Origin: Actinomycetes bacterium
GTDB lineage: Bacteria > Actinomycetota > Acidimicrobiia > Acidimicrobiales > RAAP-2
NCBI GenBank assembly: GCA_021848365.1
Contig: JAJZUS010000002.1
Span: forward strand, 186,001-250,000
Direction of reading: 5' to 3'
DNA: 64,000 nt
The position numbers and the translations under genes were made by a program. The notes beneath the pieces are model-generated. The model saw nothing but the letters and a program-made list of their open reading frames with translations. It had not been told where the DNA came from and did no database searches. Position 1 is the first letter of the stretch, and each line of letters begins with the position of its first letter. Positions 10,164 to 19,502 of this stretch are shown here, one piece after another.

Positions 10164-13100
10164 AGCCGAGCCGCCCAGACGCGGGCGGTTCGCCCGTCGT
10201 CGAGCTCGAGGGCGAGACCCTCACCGTCGCCGGGACCCGTGAGGACCTCCACGGCCAGCACCTCCGCCGACAGGGTGGCGAACGAGTCGGCGAGGTCGTC
10301 GAGACCCGTCACGTGAAGGCGGATCCGATCGGCCACGTCGAAGCCGGACGCCTTGCGCAGATCCTGCACCTGGCGAACCACGTCGCGCAGGAGGCCCCGC
10401 CGCCGCAGGCCGTCGTCGAGAGTGAGATCGAGCGCGACCACCTCGGCACCGTCCCGGGAGACGGCGAAGCCCCCCTGACTGCGCACGCGGAGTTCGAGCT
10501 CGTCGGGCCCGAGGGCGAAGGTCCCGGTGGACAGCTGGACCGCCACCGACTCCCCCGCCTCGAGCGCGCGAGCCGCCGCGGCGGCGTCGAGGAGGCTGAG
10601 GGCGCCGCGCAACTCCTTCACGGCCTCGCCGAGTCGGGGTCCCACCGCGCGGAAGTTGGGCACCAGTTCGAAGTTGAGGACCTGGGCGAGATCGTGCTCG
10701 TACTCGAGCGCGTCGACGTTGAGCTCCTCCTCCACCACACCGTCGGGAGGGCGCACCGACCCCGGGGGCAGGAACACCAACGCGCGGGCCAGGGGCTGGC
10801 GGACCTTGACGCCGGCCTCGGCCCGCGCGGCGCGGCCCAGAGAGGTCAGTCGACGAGCACTCTCCATCGACGCCTCGAGTGCCGAATCGATCCGCGCCAC
10901 CTCGACGAGGGGCCAGTCGGCCAGGTGGACCGAGTCCTCGTCCCCCCGCCCGGTCAGCGACCGGAAGAGGTAGTCGGCGAGGAACGGCGTGAACGGCGCC
11001 AGCAGCAGGCTCACCCGGACCAGGACCTCGTGCAGCGTCGCCTGCGCACTGAGAGAGTCCGTCGCCGGGGCGTCGGGGTCGGTGCGCCAGAAGCGGCGCC
11101 GGCTGCGACGCACGTACCAGTTGGAGAGGTCGTCGATCAGTTCCGCCAGGGCGTCGGTACCGCCCAGGGGCTCGTACCCGTCGAGCGCCGCCTCCACCCG
11201 ACGCGTCACGTTCTCCGTTCGCGACAGGATCCAGCGGTCGAGCTCTCCGCGCTCGGCGGCGGGCGGGATCGCCGCATCGGTCGGATCGAAGCGGTTGAGC
11301 GAGGCGTAGGTCGAGAAGAAGCTGAAGGTGTTCCAGAGCGTGGCCAGGGTCCCGCGCAGCGATGCGTCGATCGCCCCGAGTCCGGCGCGGGTCGAGGTCC
11401 ACGGCGAGCCCTGCGAGAACATCCACCAGCGCAGGGGGTCGGCCCCACGGGTGGTGAGGACCGTCCACGGATCGATCACGTTGCCGACGGACTTGCTCAT
11501 CTTGCGACCCTGCTCGTCGACGATGTGGCCGAGGCAGAGCACGTGCTGATAGGGCGTGTGGCCGAAGACCAGAGTGTTCACCGCGAGCAGCGAGTAGAAC
11601 CATCCCCGCGTCTGATCGATCGCCTCGGCGACGAGCTGGGCGGGGAACTGGAAGGCCTCGGCGCTCCCCGGTCGGTGGGGGTAGCCGACCTGCGCGGCCG
11701 GCATCGCTCCGGAGTCGAACCACGCGTCGATGACCGGCTCGACTCGTCGGGCCGGGGCGCCGCACTCCGCGCAGGCGATCTCGACCTCGTCGATCGCGGG
11801 GCGGTGAGGATCGAGCCCCGCGAGGTCCCGCCCGGCCCGCTCGGCGAGTTCGGCGAGCGAACCGATGCACGTCACGTGCCCCTCCCCGCAGCGCCAGATG
11901 GGCAGGGGTGTCCCCCAGAAGCGGTCCCGTGAGAGGGCCCAGTCGACGTTGTTGGCCAGCCACTCCCCGAACCGCCCCTCGCGGATGTGCTCGGGGTGCC
12001 AGTCGATCGTCGCATTCTCGGCGAGAAGCTGGTCCTTCAGGCGGCTCGTCGCGATGTACCAGCTCGGCTTGCCCCAGTAGATGAGGACGGTCCCGCACCG
12101 CCAGCAGTGCGGCAGCGAGTGCGTGTACTCCATACGGCGCAACAGTCGTCCCCGGCGCTCCAGCTCGTCGTTGATCGCGTGGTTCGCCTCGCGCACGGGA
12201 ATTCCCTCGAGCCAGGCGACGGCCGCGGTGAAGGCGCCGTCCGGGCCCACGGGGTTGAGGGTGGGGAGCCCGTTCGCGCGCGCCACCTGGCGGTCCACCT
12301 CGCCAAAGGCCGGCGACTGGTGCACGAGCCCGGTGCCGTCCTCCGTGGTCACGTAGTCGGCCGCGACGACCCGGCAGGCGTCGACGCCCTCGGGCAGGGT
12401 CACGTCGTCGAAGGGACGCTCGTAGTGCAGGCCGACGAGGGCAGAGCCGGGCACGACTCGCTCGGCCCGAGCGTCCTCGCCGAGGACGGAGGAGACGAGC
12501 GCGCTCGCCAGGACCATCCCGTCCACGACGGCGTACTCCACCTCGGGATTCACCGCGACCGCGACGTTGGCGAGCAGGGTCCAGGGGGTGGTCGTCCACA
12601 CGAGCAGCTCACGGACGTCGCCGAGACCGTGAACGGCACCGTCGATCACCGGGAGGCGCACGAAGCAGCTCTCGTCGACCTCGTCGGTGTAGACGCCGGG
12701 CTGACCCAGCTCGTGGCTGGAGAGCGCGGTCCCGCAGCGCGGGCAGTACGGGACGACCTTCAGGTCCTCGTAGAGGAGTCCCCGCTGGAACAACTGCTGC
12801 AGTTGCCACCACACCGACTCGACGTAGGACGGATGGAACGTGTAGTAGGCGTGTTCCATGTCCGTCCAGTAGCCGATGCGCTCGGTCAGCCGCTCGAACT
12901 CGTTGACGTAGGTGAGGACCGACTCGCGGCAGAGCCGCGCGAACTCTGCGACGCCGACCTCGTTCTCGATGGCCCGCTTCCCGGAGATGCCGAGCTGTTT
13001 CTCCACCTGCACCTCGACCGGCAGGCCGTGAGTATCCCAGCCCGCGCGGCGAGCGACGAAGCGCCCCCGCATGGTCTGGTACCGGCAGAAGAGGTCCTTG

Positions 13101-13303
13101 TAGGCCCGAGCCCACACGTGGTGCAGGCCCGGCATGCCGTTCGCCGTCGGAGGCCCCTCGTAGAAGACCCAGGGCTCCGCGCCCTCCCGCTGGGCCATCG
13201 AGCGGGCGAAGACGTCGTGCGCCTTCCAGCGGGCCAACTCCGCCTCTTCGATGCGCACGAAGTCAAAATCGGGACTGACGGGCTGAAACACGGGATCCTC
13301 CAC
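10160..13303 (-). CDS. ileS: Isoleucyl-tRNA synthetase
   Basis: A 1047-residue class-I aminoacyl-tRNA synthetase charging tRNA-Ile. The N-terminal ATP site reads PPTANGMPGLHHV, the divergent HIGH form seen in actinobacterial enzymes, and GWDTHGLPVEVQVEKQLG follows. The KMSKS loop is present as GRKMSKSVGNV. The CP1 editing domain and zinc-type motifs CPRCGT and CAECGAP are visible, followed by the anticodon-binding domain. The start is taken as GTG 13301-13303 with a G-rich Shine-Dalgarno just upstream; a longer frame from 13366 has no support. The sequence type is IleRS2-like, which is often mupirocin tolerant, but that is inference. Confidence 0.96.
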   Translation of the reverse strand: MEDPVFQPVSPDFDFVRIEEAELARWKAHDVFARSMAQREGAEPWVFYEGPPTANGMPGLHHVWARAYKDLFCRYQTMRGRFVARRAGWDTHGLPVEVQVEKQLGISGKRAIENEVGVAEFARLCRESVLTYVNEFERLTERIGYWTDMEHAYYTFHPSYVESVWWQLQQLFQRGLLYEDLKVVPYCPRCGTALSSHELGQPGVYTDEVDESCFVRLPVIDGAVHGLGDVRELLVWTTTPWTLLANVAVAVNPEVEYAVVDGMVLASALVSSVLGEDARAERVVPGSALVGLHYERPFDDVTLPEGVDACRVVAADYVTTEDGTGLVHQSPAFGEVDRQVARANGLPTLNPVGPDGAFTAAVAWLEGIPVREANHAINDELERRGRLLRRMEYTHSLPHCWRCGTVLIYWGKPSWYIATSRLKDQLLAENATIDWHPEHIREGRFGEWLANNVDWALSRDRFWGTPLPIWRCGEGHVTCIGSLAELAERAGRDLAGLDPHRPAIDEVEIACAECGAPARRVEPVIDAWFDSGAMPAAQVGYPHRPGSAEAFQFPAQLVAEAIDQTRGWFYSLLAVNTLVFGHTPYQHVLCLGHIVDEQGRKMSKSVGNVIDPWTVLTTRGADPLRWWMFSQGSPWTSTRAGLGAIDASLRGTLATLWNTFSFFSTYASLNRFDPTDAAIPPAAERGELDRWILSRTENVTRRVEAALDGYEPLGGTDALAELIDDLSNWYVRRSRRRFWRTDPDAPATDSLSAQATLHEVLVRVSLLLAPFTPFLADYLFRSLTGRGDEDSVHLADWPLVEVARIDSALEASMESARRLTSLGRAARAEAGVKVRQPLARALVFLPPGSVRPPDGVVEEELNVDALEYEHDLAQVLNFELVPNFRAVGPRLGEAVKELRGALSLLDAAAAARALEAGESVAVQLSTGTFALGPDELELRVRSQGGFAVSRDGAEVVALDLTLDDGLRRRGLLRDVVRQVQDLRKASGFDVADRIRLHVTGLDDLADSFATLSAEVLAVEVLTGPGDGEGLALELDDGRTARVWAARL

Positions 13304-13338
13304 TGGCCCCCCATGGTACGCGCCCGACTCGCGGGCCC

Positions 13339-13998
13339 TCAGCGTCCGAAGGCCTCGTCCCACCACGGCACGTCGAGGTCGGCGAGCGAGGCGAGGACCA
13401 GATCGGCCAGCGCGAACTCCGGCAGTGCCGCGTCGCTCGCCGCGGGGACGGCCACCACGCGCATTCGCGCCGCTCGCGCGGCGATCACGCCCAACGCGGA
13501 GTCCTCGAAGACGAGACAGTCCGTCGGGGTGACGCGGAGTTCTCGCGCGGCGCTGAGGAAGACGGCGGGGTGCGGCTTACCGAAGTCCTCGGCGTCCGCC
13601 GAGCGGATCACCGAGAAGTTCTCGCGCAGGCCGAAGTGGTCGAGAGCGCGGTGGATCAACGGCCGCGGTGTGGAGCTCGCGAGCGCCACCGGCCCCCGTT
13701 CGCGAGCCATCTCGATGGCGCGCTCGGCTCCGGGCAGTAGCCGACCGCGCTCCTCGATGAGATCGCCCACGCGACCGAGGAGGCGAGCGACGACTTCCTC
13801 CGGCGTCGGTCCCGACCACGGGTAACGCCCGTGCCAATAGCGCACCACCTCGTCCACGTACATGCCCTTGGTCGAGCGATCGGCCTCCTCCAGCGGGACG
13901 CCGAGCTCCCCGAAGATCTCGAGTTCGGCAACGTGCCAGAGGACCTCGGAGTCGATCAGCAGGCCATCCATGTCGAACACGGTGGCGCGCAGGTGCAT
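13339..13998 (-). CDS. HAD-family sugar-phosphate phosphatase, HxpB-like
   Basis: A 219-residue HAD hydrolase. The nucleophile motif is FDMDGLLIDSE, motif II lies in VALASSTPRPL, the lysine is in DFGKPHPAVFL and motif IV in CLVFEDSALGV. The cap is the alpha-helical type and contains RYWHGRYPWSGPTPEEV, resembling the E. coli YniC/HxpB hexitol and 2-deoxyglucose 6-phosphatase. Substrate is therefore probably a small sugar phosphate. It lies 35 bp upstream of ileS on the same strand. Confidence 0.9.
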   Translation of the reverse strand: MHLRATVFDMDGLLIDSEVLWHVAELEIFGELGVPLEEADRSTKGMYVDEVVRYWHGRYPWSGPTPEEVVARLLGRVGDLIEERGRLLPGAERAIEMARERGPVALASSTPRPLIHRALDHFGLRENFSVIRSADAEDFGKPHPAVFLSAARELRVTPTDCLVFEDSALGVIAARAARMRVVAVPAASDAALPEFALADLVLASLADLDVPWWDEAFGR

Positions 13999-14019
13999 CC
14001 CGCCACTCTGGCACAGGCC

Positions 14020-14025
14020 TACCCT
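14020..14025 (+). promoter_or_regulatory. Putative -10 box, leaderless GNAT gene
   Basis: TACCCT is followed by six bases and the GTG start at 14032, with no Shine-Dalgarno sequence. Confidence 0.45.
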
Positions 14026-14031
14026 CGTCCC

Positions 14032-14970
14032 GTGACCCACGTCCGCCGTGCGCGCTCCCACGACCACGCCGAGGTGGCGTCGCGGATCGCCGCTCGACTG
14101 GGCCGCGCCCACGAGTCGCACCCGGCCATCGATGCCTCGCTCGACGACGAACGCCTCCTCGACGACCTCGCGACCTCGCCCTACTGGGTGGCCGTTCGGC
14201 GCCGTCGGATCGTCGGCCACCTCGCCGGTCGCGTCGTCGACGAGGGGACCCCGGACGCCTACTGGGTCGGACTCGACGGACTCTCCTACGACGACACCGC
14301 GGCCCTCGCGACCATCCTCGGGCGTGCCGCTCGAGTGCTGTGGCGCGACGGGGTGACCCGCTGGCACCTAACCGTGCCCGACGACGCGGACGAGATCGGC
14401 GCCCTCGCGCCCTACGGCTTCTCGCCGACCCAGCGCCTCGGGTCCCTAGCGCGGGTCGACCCGCCCACCGTCACGGGACCGGGCGTGCGCTGTCGGCGGG
14501 CCGACGCCGACGCGGCCGAGCTCCTCGCCCGGGCGAGCGACCTCGTCGACCTCGCTCGGGGCGTTCGCCCGTCCACGAGCGCGGACCCGCCCGACCCGAC
14601 CACCGTCACCTGGGTCGCCGAGACCGATCGGCCCGCCGGGGTCGCGGCGGCGTTCCCCCGCCTCGACCAGCGCGGGGTGGCCCCACGAACGTGGCACCTC
14701 ACGACGGTCGCCGTCGAGCCTGACGTGCGGCGCCGAGGAGTCGGCCGCGCGCTCGTCGGCACCCTCATCGACGACGCGCGAGGACTCGGCGCTCGGGGAT
14801 TCGACGTGAGTTGGGACCCGGCCGACGTCGTGGCGTCGGCCTTCTGGGGCGCGCTCGGCTTCGACGGGACGACCGTCGTCGCGAGCGCCGACCTCGTTAC
14901 CCCAGCGACGTCTCGATGGCACCGACGAGCGCCGGGTCCTCCGGCGTCACCTGGGGGGCGAAGCGAGTGA
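14032..14970 (+). CDS. GNAT-type acetyltransferase, two-domain
   Basis: A 312-residue protein whose C-terminal half carries the acetyl-CoA motif as VAVEPDVRRRGVGRALVGTL followed by ARGLGARGFDVSWDP. The N-terminal half resembles a degenerate GNAT domain, giving a tandem architecture. The start GTG at 14032 is supported by the TACCCT box six bases upstream. Divergent from the HAD phosphatase. The last 74 bp overlap the 3' end of the convergent glutathione peroxidase gene, so the C-terminal tail (TSRWHRRAPGPPAS...) may be non-conserved. The acceptor is unknown. Confidence 0.82.
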   Translation: MTHVRRARSHDHAEVASRIAARLGRAHESHPAIDASLDDERLLDDLATSPYWVAVRRRRIVGHLAGRVVDEGTPDAYWVGLDGLSYDDTAALATILGRAARVLWRDGVTRWHLTVPDDADEIGALAPYGFSPTQRLGSLARVDPPTVTGPGVRCRRADADAAELLARASDLVDLARGVRPSTSADPPDPTTVTWVAETDRPAGVAAAFPRLDQRGVAPRTWHLTTVAVEPDVRRRGVGRALVGTLIDDARGLGARGFDVSWDPADVVASAFWGALGFDGTTVVASADLVTPATSRWHRRAPGPPASPGGRSE

Positions 14971-15379
14971 TCGATCCGTCCGGGGCAACGAGGAACTTCT
15001 CGAAGTTCCAGCGGATGTCCCCGCGGTAGCCTTCGGCGTCCGCGACCTCGCACAGCTCGGCGTAGATCGGGTGGCGACCCTCGCCGTTCACCTCGATCTT
15101 CTCGAAGAGGGGGAAGGTGACGCCGTAGGTCGTGGAGCAGAACGTCTGGATCTCCTCGGCCGTTCCGGGCTCCTGGCCGAGGAACTGGTTACAGGGGAAC
15201 CCCACGACGCTGAAGCCCCGCTCCTCGTAGCGCCGCTGCAGGGCCTCCAGCCCCTCGTACTGGGGCGTAAGGCCGCACTTCGAGGCGACGTTCACGATGA
15301 GGACGGTCCGACCGCGGAAGGCGTCGAGTGATGACGGCTCCCCGGACAGGCGGCTGACGGTGTGTTCGAAGATGCTCAC
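14897..15379 (-). CDS. Glutathione peroxidase-family thiol peroxidase
   Basis: A 160-residue protein with the peroxidatic cysteine in NVASKCGLTPQY, the GPx signature GFPCNQFLGQEPG, and WNFEKFLVAPDG near the end; the conserved Gln and Trp are present. Selenocysteine is replaced by Cys as in most bacteria, and such enzymes usually use thioredoxin, not glutathione. A TAGGGT box (15386-15391) lies six bases before the GTG start, suggesting a leaderless transcript. It overlaps the GNAT gene tail-to-tail. Confidence 0.95.
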   Translation of the reverse strand: MSIFEHTVSRLSGEPSSLDAFRGRTVLIVNVASKCGLTPQYEGLEALQRRYEERGFSVVGFPCNQFLGQEPGTAEEIQTFCSTTYGVTFPLFEKIEVNGEGRHPIYAELCEVADAEGYRGDIRWNFEKFLVAPDGSITRFAPQVTPEDPALVGAIETSLG

Positions 15380-15385
15380 GGCGCG

Positions 15386-15391
15386 ACCCTA
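15386..15391 (-). promoter_or_regulatory. Putative -10 box, leaderless peroxidase gene
   Basis: On the minus strand TAGGGT is followed by CGCGCC and then the GTG start codon at 15377-15379. Confidence 0.5.
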
Positions 15392-15407
15392 GCGGGAGCG
15401 CCGGAGC

Positions 15408-16385
15408 GTGACCCCTATGCTCCCCGACGTGCGCAGCGTCGTGATCGATGACGGGAATCTTCAGCTTCGGGAGCGCCCGACGCCCGAGCCCGGACCGGGC
15501 GACGTCCTCGTCCAGGTCGCCGCGGCGGGCGTGAACGCGGCCGACCTGCTCCAGCGTCGGGGCCTCTACCCTCCCCCGCCGGGAGCACCGGCGGATGTGC
15601 CGGGCCTCGAGCTCGCCGGAGTCGTCATCGCTCGGGGCGACGGGGTGGACGTGGGATGGGACGGTCGACGCGTGTGCGCCATCGTCGGCGGCGGCGGACA
15701 GTCCACGCACGCCGTCGTGCCCGCGGAGCACCTCATACCCGTCCCGACCTCGGCGGGATGGGACGAGGCGGGCGGATTCGCCGAGGCGTTCCTCACGGCC
15801 CACGACGCCCTCGTCTCCCAGGCGCGCGTCGCGTCGGGGGAACACGTCGTGGTCTCCGGTGCCGCGGGCGGCGTCGGCAGCGCCGCCATCCAGATCGCCC
15901 ACCGTCTCGGGGCCCACGTGAGCGCCGTCACCCGCGGTCGAGAGCACCACGGTGCGCTGCTCTCCCTCGGTGCCGATCGGGCGCTGACGGTCGACGACGT
16001 CGACAGCCTGAGCGCGGTCGACGTGGTGCTCGAACTCGTCGGGCCGATCCACCTCGAACGCGTCATGCCACGACTGGCCCCGAGGGCCCGTGTCGTGGTC
16101 ATCGGCATCGGGAGCGGGGCGGAAGCCCGCGTCGACCTGCGCCGCGTGATGGCCCAGCGGCTCACGATCACCGGCTCGACGCTGCGCGCCCGTCCCCGCG
16201 AGGAGAAGGCCGTCGTCACGGCTCGGGCCACCGCCGACCTCTGGGAGGCCTGGAACGCGGGGGCCATCCACGTGCCCGTCGAGAGCCGCTTCTCCCTCGA
16301 CGACGTCACGGAGGCCTACGAAGCCTTCGCCCGACCCGGCAAGTTCGGCAAGGTGATCCTCCGGGCCGGTCCGGGGCCCCGGTGA
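15408..16385 (+). CDS. Zinc-less MDR quinone oxidoreductase, PIG3-like
   Basis: A 325-residue medium-chain dehydrogenase/reductase. The N-terminal GroES-like domain contains GVNAADLLQRRGLYPPPPG, the signature of the TP53I3/PIG3 quinone oxidoreductases. The NADPH-binding Rossmann motif is SGAAGGVGSAAIQIA. Structural zinc cysteines are absent, as expected for this branch. ATG 15417 is a plausible alternative start. Its TGA overlaps the GTG of the downstream DUF5522 gene, so the two are coupled. The role is probably NADPH-dependent reduction of quinones or reactive carbonyls. Confidence 0.92.
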   Translation: MTPMLPDVRSVVIDDGNLQLRERPTPEPGPGDVLVQVAAAGVNAADLLQRRGLYPPPPGAPADVPGLELAGVVIARGDGVDVGWDGRRVCAIVGGGGQSTHAVVPAEHLIPVPTSAGWDEAGGFAEAFLTAHDALVSQARVASGEHVVVSGAAGGVGSAAIQIAHRLGAHVSAVTRGREHHGALLSLGADRALTVDDVDSLSAVDVVLELVGPIHLERVMPRLAPRARVVVIGIGSGAEARVDLRRVMAQRLTITGSTLRARPREEKAVVTARATADLWEAWNAGAIHVPVESRFSLDDVTEAYEAFARPGKFGKVILRAGPGPR

Positions 16386-16600
16386 CGTCGGACGTCCCGC
16401 GTCCGCACCCCACCCGTTGCGATCCGCGACGTCGCGACTACGCGGAGATCGTGGCCGCCCACGAGGCGGCCGTCCGGCGAGGAGCCATGATCTATCGCGA
16501 TCCCTCCACGGGACTCAGCGTCCTCACCGTGACGGCCCACCTCGAGCGCGGCACGTGCTGTGACAGCGGCTGCCGCCACTGCCCCTACGTCGACGGTTAG
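16382..16600 (+). CDS. DUF5522 small cysteine-rich protein
   Basis: A 72-residue protein starting at GTG 16382, overlapping the preceding stop as GTGA. The body reads YRDPSTGLSVLTVTAHLERG followed by CCDSGCRHCPY at the C-terminus. That CCxxGCRHCPY ending is the DUF5522 hallmark and suggests metal or Fe-S binding, but no function is known. Coupling to a quinone oxidoreductase hints at a redox role. Its stop overlaps the stop of convergent ald within TTAG. Confidence 0.88.
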   Translation: MTSDVPRPHPTRCDPRRRDYAEIVAAHEAAVRRGAMIYRDPSTGLSVLTVTAHLERGTCCDSGCRHCPYVDG

Positions 16601-17715
16601 AGCAACGTGCGCAGCGGGGTGAACGACATGTCGTGCGCTTCGGCGACGGGACCGTAGGTCACCGCCCCGTTGACGACGTTCACGCCCTCCGCGAGCGCGT
16701 CGTCGGCCAGGACCGCCTCACGCCAGCCGTGCCGCGCCAGCTCCAGCGCGTAGGGCAACGTCGCGTTGGACAGGGCCGCCGTCGAGGTGTTCGGCACGGC
16801 GCCCGGCATGTTCGCCACGCAGTACATGATCGAGCCGTTCACCTCGAAGACCGGGTTCGAGTGCGTCGTCGGTCGCGTCGCCTCGAAACATCCGCCCTGG
16901 TCGACCGAGATGTCAACGAGGACCGATCCCGGGCGCATCTTGCCCACGAGCTCGTTGCTCACGAGCTTGGGAGCCTTGGCTCCGACGACGAGCACAGCGC
17001 CGATGACGATGTCCGCCTCGATGCAGGCCTCCTCGATCGCGAGCGTCGAGGACGCGATCGTCTCGACCCGACCGTCGAAGTGGTGGTCGATCTGGCGCAG
17101 TCGCTCGAGGTTCTTGTCGAGGATCTTCACGCGGGCGTGCAGACCGGCCGCCAGGGTCGCCGCGGCCATTCCCGCCACGCCACCGCCGATGACGGCAACG
17201 TTGACCGGCGACACGCCCGGGACGCCACTGATCAGCGCCCCCCGACCGCCACCCGGGCGCATCAGGTGGTGCGCCCCCATGAGGGGTGCCATGCGACCCG
17301 CGACCTCGCTCATCGGCGTGAGCAGGGGCAGCGAGTTGTCCCGCAGGCGAACCGTCTCGTAGGCGATGGCCACGTTGTCCGCGTCGATGAGGGCGTCGGT
17401 GCACTCCCGCGAGGCCGCCAGGTGCAGGTACGTGAACAGAACCTGGTTCTTACGCGCCTTGAGCCGCGGATACTCCGGTGCGATCGGCTCCTTGACCTTC
17501 ATGATCATGTCACTGTCGGCCCACACATCGTCGACATCGTCGACGATGGTCGCCCCGTTCGCCACGTAGTCGGCATCCGAGATCGACGAGCCGACGCCGG
17601 CTCCCCGCTCGATCAGGACCTGGTGCCCGGCCGAGGTGAACTCGCGCACCCCCGCGGGCGTGATCGCCACACGGTTCTCATCGGTCTTGATTTCCTTGGG
17701 CACACCAATCTTCAT
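16597..17715 (-). CDS. ald: Alanine dehydrogenase
   Basis: A 372-residue NAD-dependent enzyme interconverting L-alanine with pyruvate and ammonia. It begins [20 protein letters not shown] and has the catalytic His region FTYLHLAAS, the NAD site [17 protein letters not shown] and the closing [14 protein letters not shown]. The ATG at 17713-17715 follows a good AAGGA Shine-Dalgarno. Only 33 bp separate it from potC, so it is likely the last gene of the polyamine transport operon. This fits recycling of alanine made when the nearby aminotransferase uses pyruvate as amino acceptor; that link is inference. Confidence 0.97.
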   Translation of the reverse strand: MKIGVPKEIKTDENRVAITPAGVREFTSAGHQVLIERGAGVGSSISDADYVANGATIVDDVDDVWADSDMIMKVKEPIAPEYPRLKARKNQVLFTYLHLAASRECTDALIDADNVAIAYETVRLRDNSLPLLTPMSEVAGRMAPLMGAHHLMRPGGGRGALISGVPGVSPVNVAVIGGGVAGMAAATLAAGLHARVKILDKNLERLRQIDHHFDGRVETIASSTLAIEEACIEADIVIGAVLVVGAKAPKLVSNELVGKMRPGSVLVDISVDQGGCFEATRPTTHSNPVFEVNGSIMYCVANMPGAVPNTSTAALSNATLPYALELARHGWREAVLADDALAEGVNVVNGAVTYGPVAEAHDMSFTPLRTLL

Positions 17716-17748
17716 TTTTTCCTTCTTCTGATTAACGAATGCGAGGGC

Positions 17749-18591
17749 TTACTCGGCGTGGCGTCGCGACATCACGATGCTCATGATCGCGAAGGCGATT
17801 CCGACGGCGAAGATGGCGGTTCCGAAGACGAAGACCTGCGGCGGGATGCCCACGCGCGTGGCCCCGTAGACCCACACCGGGAAGGGCGCCGCCGCCCCGC
17901 TGAGGAAGTTCGACGTGATGAAGTCGTCGATCGACAGCGCGAAGGCCATCAGGGCTCCCGCCAGCACTCCCGGCATGATGAGCGGCAGCGTCACGCGGCC
18001 GAACGTCACGAGGGGACGGGCTCCCAGGTCGTAGGCGGCCTCCTCCAGCGAGCGATCGAAGCCCGCGAGCCGTGCACGCACCGTCACGACCACGTAGGTC
18101 ACCGAGAACATCACGTGGGCGAGCACGAGCGTGAGGAATCCTCGCGCGATGTTCAGTGTGACGAAGAGGCCGAGCAGTGATGCGCCCATCACGATCTCGG
18201 GTGCCGCGATGTTCAGGAAGATCGTCTGCTCGAAGAGCATCTTGCCGCGGAACTGCGGGGGCCGGTACCGGACGAGGGCGATGGCGAGCAGGGTTCCGAG
18301 GACCGTCGAGATGATCGTCGCCACGATGGCCAGCCGGATCGACAACCAGAACGCCTGGGTGAGCCCGGGCACGTTGCTCCACTCCCGGTACCACTGGGTC
18401 GTGAAGCCGTTCCAGGTGAAGCTCACGAGCTGCATCCCGCCGACGACCTTGTTGAAGCTGTAGACGATCATGACGATGATCGGGAACACCAGGTAGGCGA
18501 TCACCAGCCACGAGTACGTGGGCAGGATCGCCCGAGTCCACCGCCGGCGCTTCGAGGCGCCCGCCATCTGCTCCTGCTCGATCGTGCTCAT
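17749..18591 (-). CDS. potC: Polyamine-type ABC transporter permease, PotC-like
   Basis: A 280-residue inner-membrane permease with about six helices. The EAA loop is EEAAYDLGARPLVTFGRVTLP and IDDFITSNFLSGAAAPFP is typical of PotC. Together with PotB it forms the transmembrane channel. ATG 18589-18591 overlaps the potB stop as ATGA. All four transporter components are adjacent, so the assignment to a spermidine/putrescine-type importer is firm at family level. Confidence 0.93.
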   Translation of the reverse strand: MSTIEQEQMAGASKRRRWTRAILPTYSWLVIAYLVFPIIVMIVYSFNKVVGGMQLVSFTWNGFTTQWYREWSNVPGLTQAFWLSIRLAIVATIISTVLGTLLAIALVRYRPPQFRGKMLFEQTIFLNIAAPEIVMGASLLGLFVTLNIARGFLTLVLAHVMFSVTYVVVTVRARLAGFDRSLEEAAYDLGARPLVTFGRVTLPLIMPGVLAGALMAFALSIDDFITSNFLSGAAAPFPVWVYGATRVGIPPQVFVFGTAIFAVGIAFAIMSIVMSRRHAE

Positions 18592-19502
18592 AGGTACTGC
18601 TCGATCGTGCGGGTGCCCAGGAGGCGCGCGTACAGGAAGATGCCCAGCAGAGCGATCACCAGCAGGATCGCCGACAGCGACGCTCCCCCGGCGTAGTCGA
18701 AGTTCACCAGGAACTGGTTCTGGATCACCGTGCCGATCATCGTGTTCGACGTCCCGCCGAGGATCTCCTGATTGACGTAGTCACCGAACATCGGGATGAA
18801 CGTGAGCAGGAACGCGGCGAAGATGCCCGGGATCGTGAGCGGGAAGATCACCCTCATGAAGCCCTGGCGACGTGTCGCGTAGAGGTCGTAGGCCGCCTCG
18901 AGCACTCGCCGGTCGATCCGCTCGATCGCCACGTAGATGGGCAGGGCGGTGAACGGCAGGTAGTTGTAGGCGAGGCCCGCCATGACGGCCCAACTCGTAC
19001 CCAGGATGTGGAACCCCGACGGCAGCACGTGCAGGTTCTTCAACGTCGTCAGGAAGACGCCGTTGTTGGAGAGCACGAACTCCCAGACGATGGTGCGAAT
19101 CACGAAGGACACGAAGAACGGGACCAGCAGCATCAGCAGGAAGAAGTTCTTGCGGTGCCGGCCGTGGAAGGCGATCCAGTACGCGATCGGGAACGAGATG
19201 ACCAGGTCCGCCAGGGTCGCCCCACCCGCGAAGAGCAGGCTGGTGATGAACTCCTGGTGGTACAGGCTGATCTCGTTCGGGAACTCCGCCCAGTGCCAGG
19301 TCATGGTGCACGCCCCGGTCGCCGGGTTGCACGTCTTGAGCGACAGCGACAGCATTACCGCGAGCGGCACCAGGAACAGCAGGAGCAGCCACAGTCCGGC
19401 CGGGAGGCTCAGTAGATACGGAGCTACAGCCCGGCCGAACCGGTGGCGGCGACGGCGAACGACTACGCCCCCTGGATGATCGGCAGGAACAAGTTGTTCC
19501 AC
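18588..19502 (-). CDS. potB: Polyamine-type ABC transporter permease, PotB-like
   Basis: A permease of about 304 residues. An Arg-rich cytoplasmic N-terminus precedes the first helix LPAGLWLLLLFLVPLAVML. The EAA loop is LEAAYDLYATRRQGFMRVIF and FGDYVNQEILGG is the PotB-type segment. The start is uncertain: GTG 19500-19502 overlaps potD by 40 nt and is the nearest acceptable codon, because no ATG or GTG follows the potD stop before helix 1. A longer frame to 19802 lies wholly within potD and is unlikely. Confidence 0.88.
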   Translation of the reverse strand: MEQLVPADHPGGVVVRRRRHRFGRAVAPYLLSLPAGLWLLLLFLVPLAVMLSLSLKTCNPATGACTMTWHWAEFPNEISLYHQEFITSLLFAGGATLADLVISFPIAYWIAFHGRHRKNFFLLMLLVPFFVSFVIRTIVWEFVLSNNGVFLTTLKNLHVLPSGFHILGTSWAVMAGLAYNYLPFTALPIYVAIERIDRRVLEAAYDLYATRRQGFMRVIFPLTIPGIFAAFLLTFIPMFGDYVNQEILGGTSNTMIGTVIQNQFLVNFDYAGGASLSAILLVIALLGIFLYARLLGTRTIEQYL

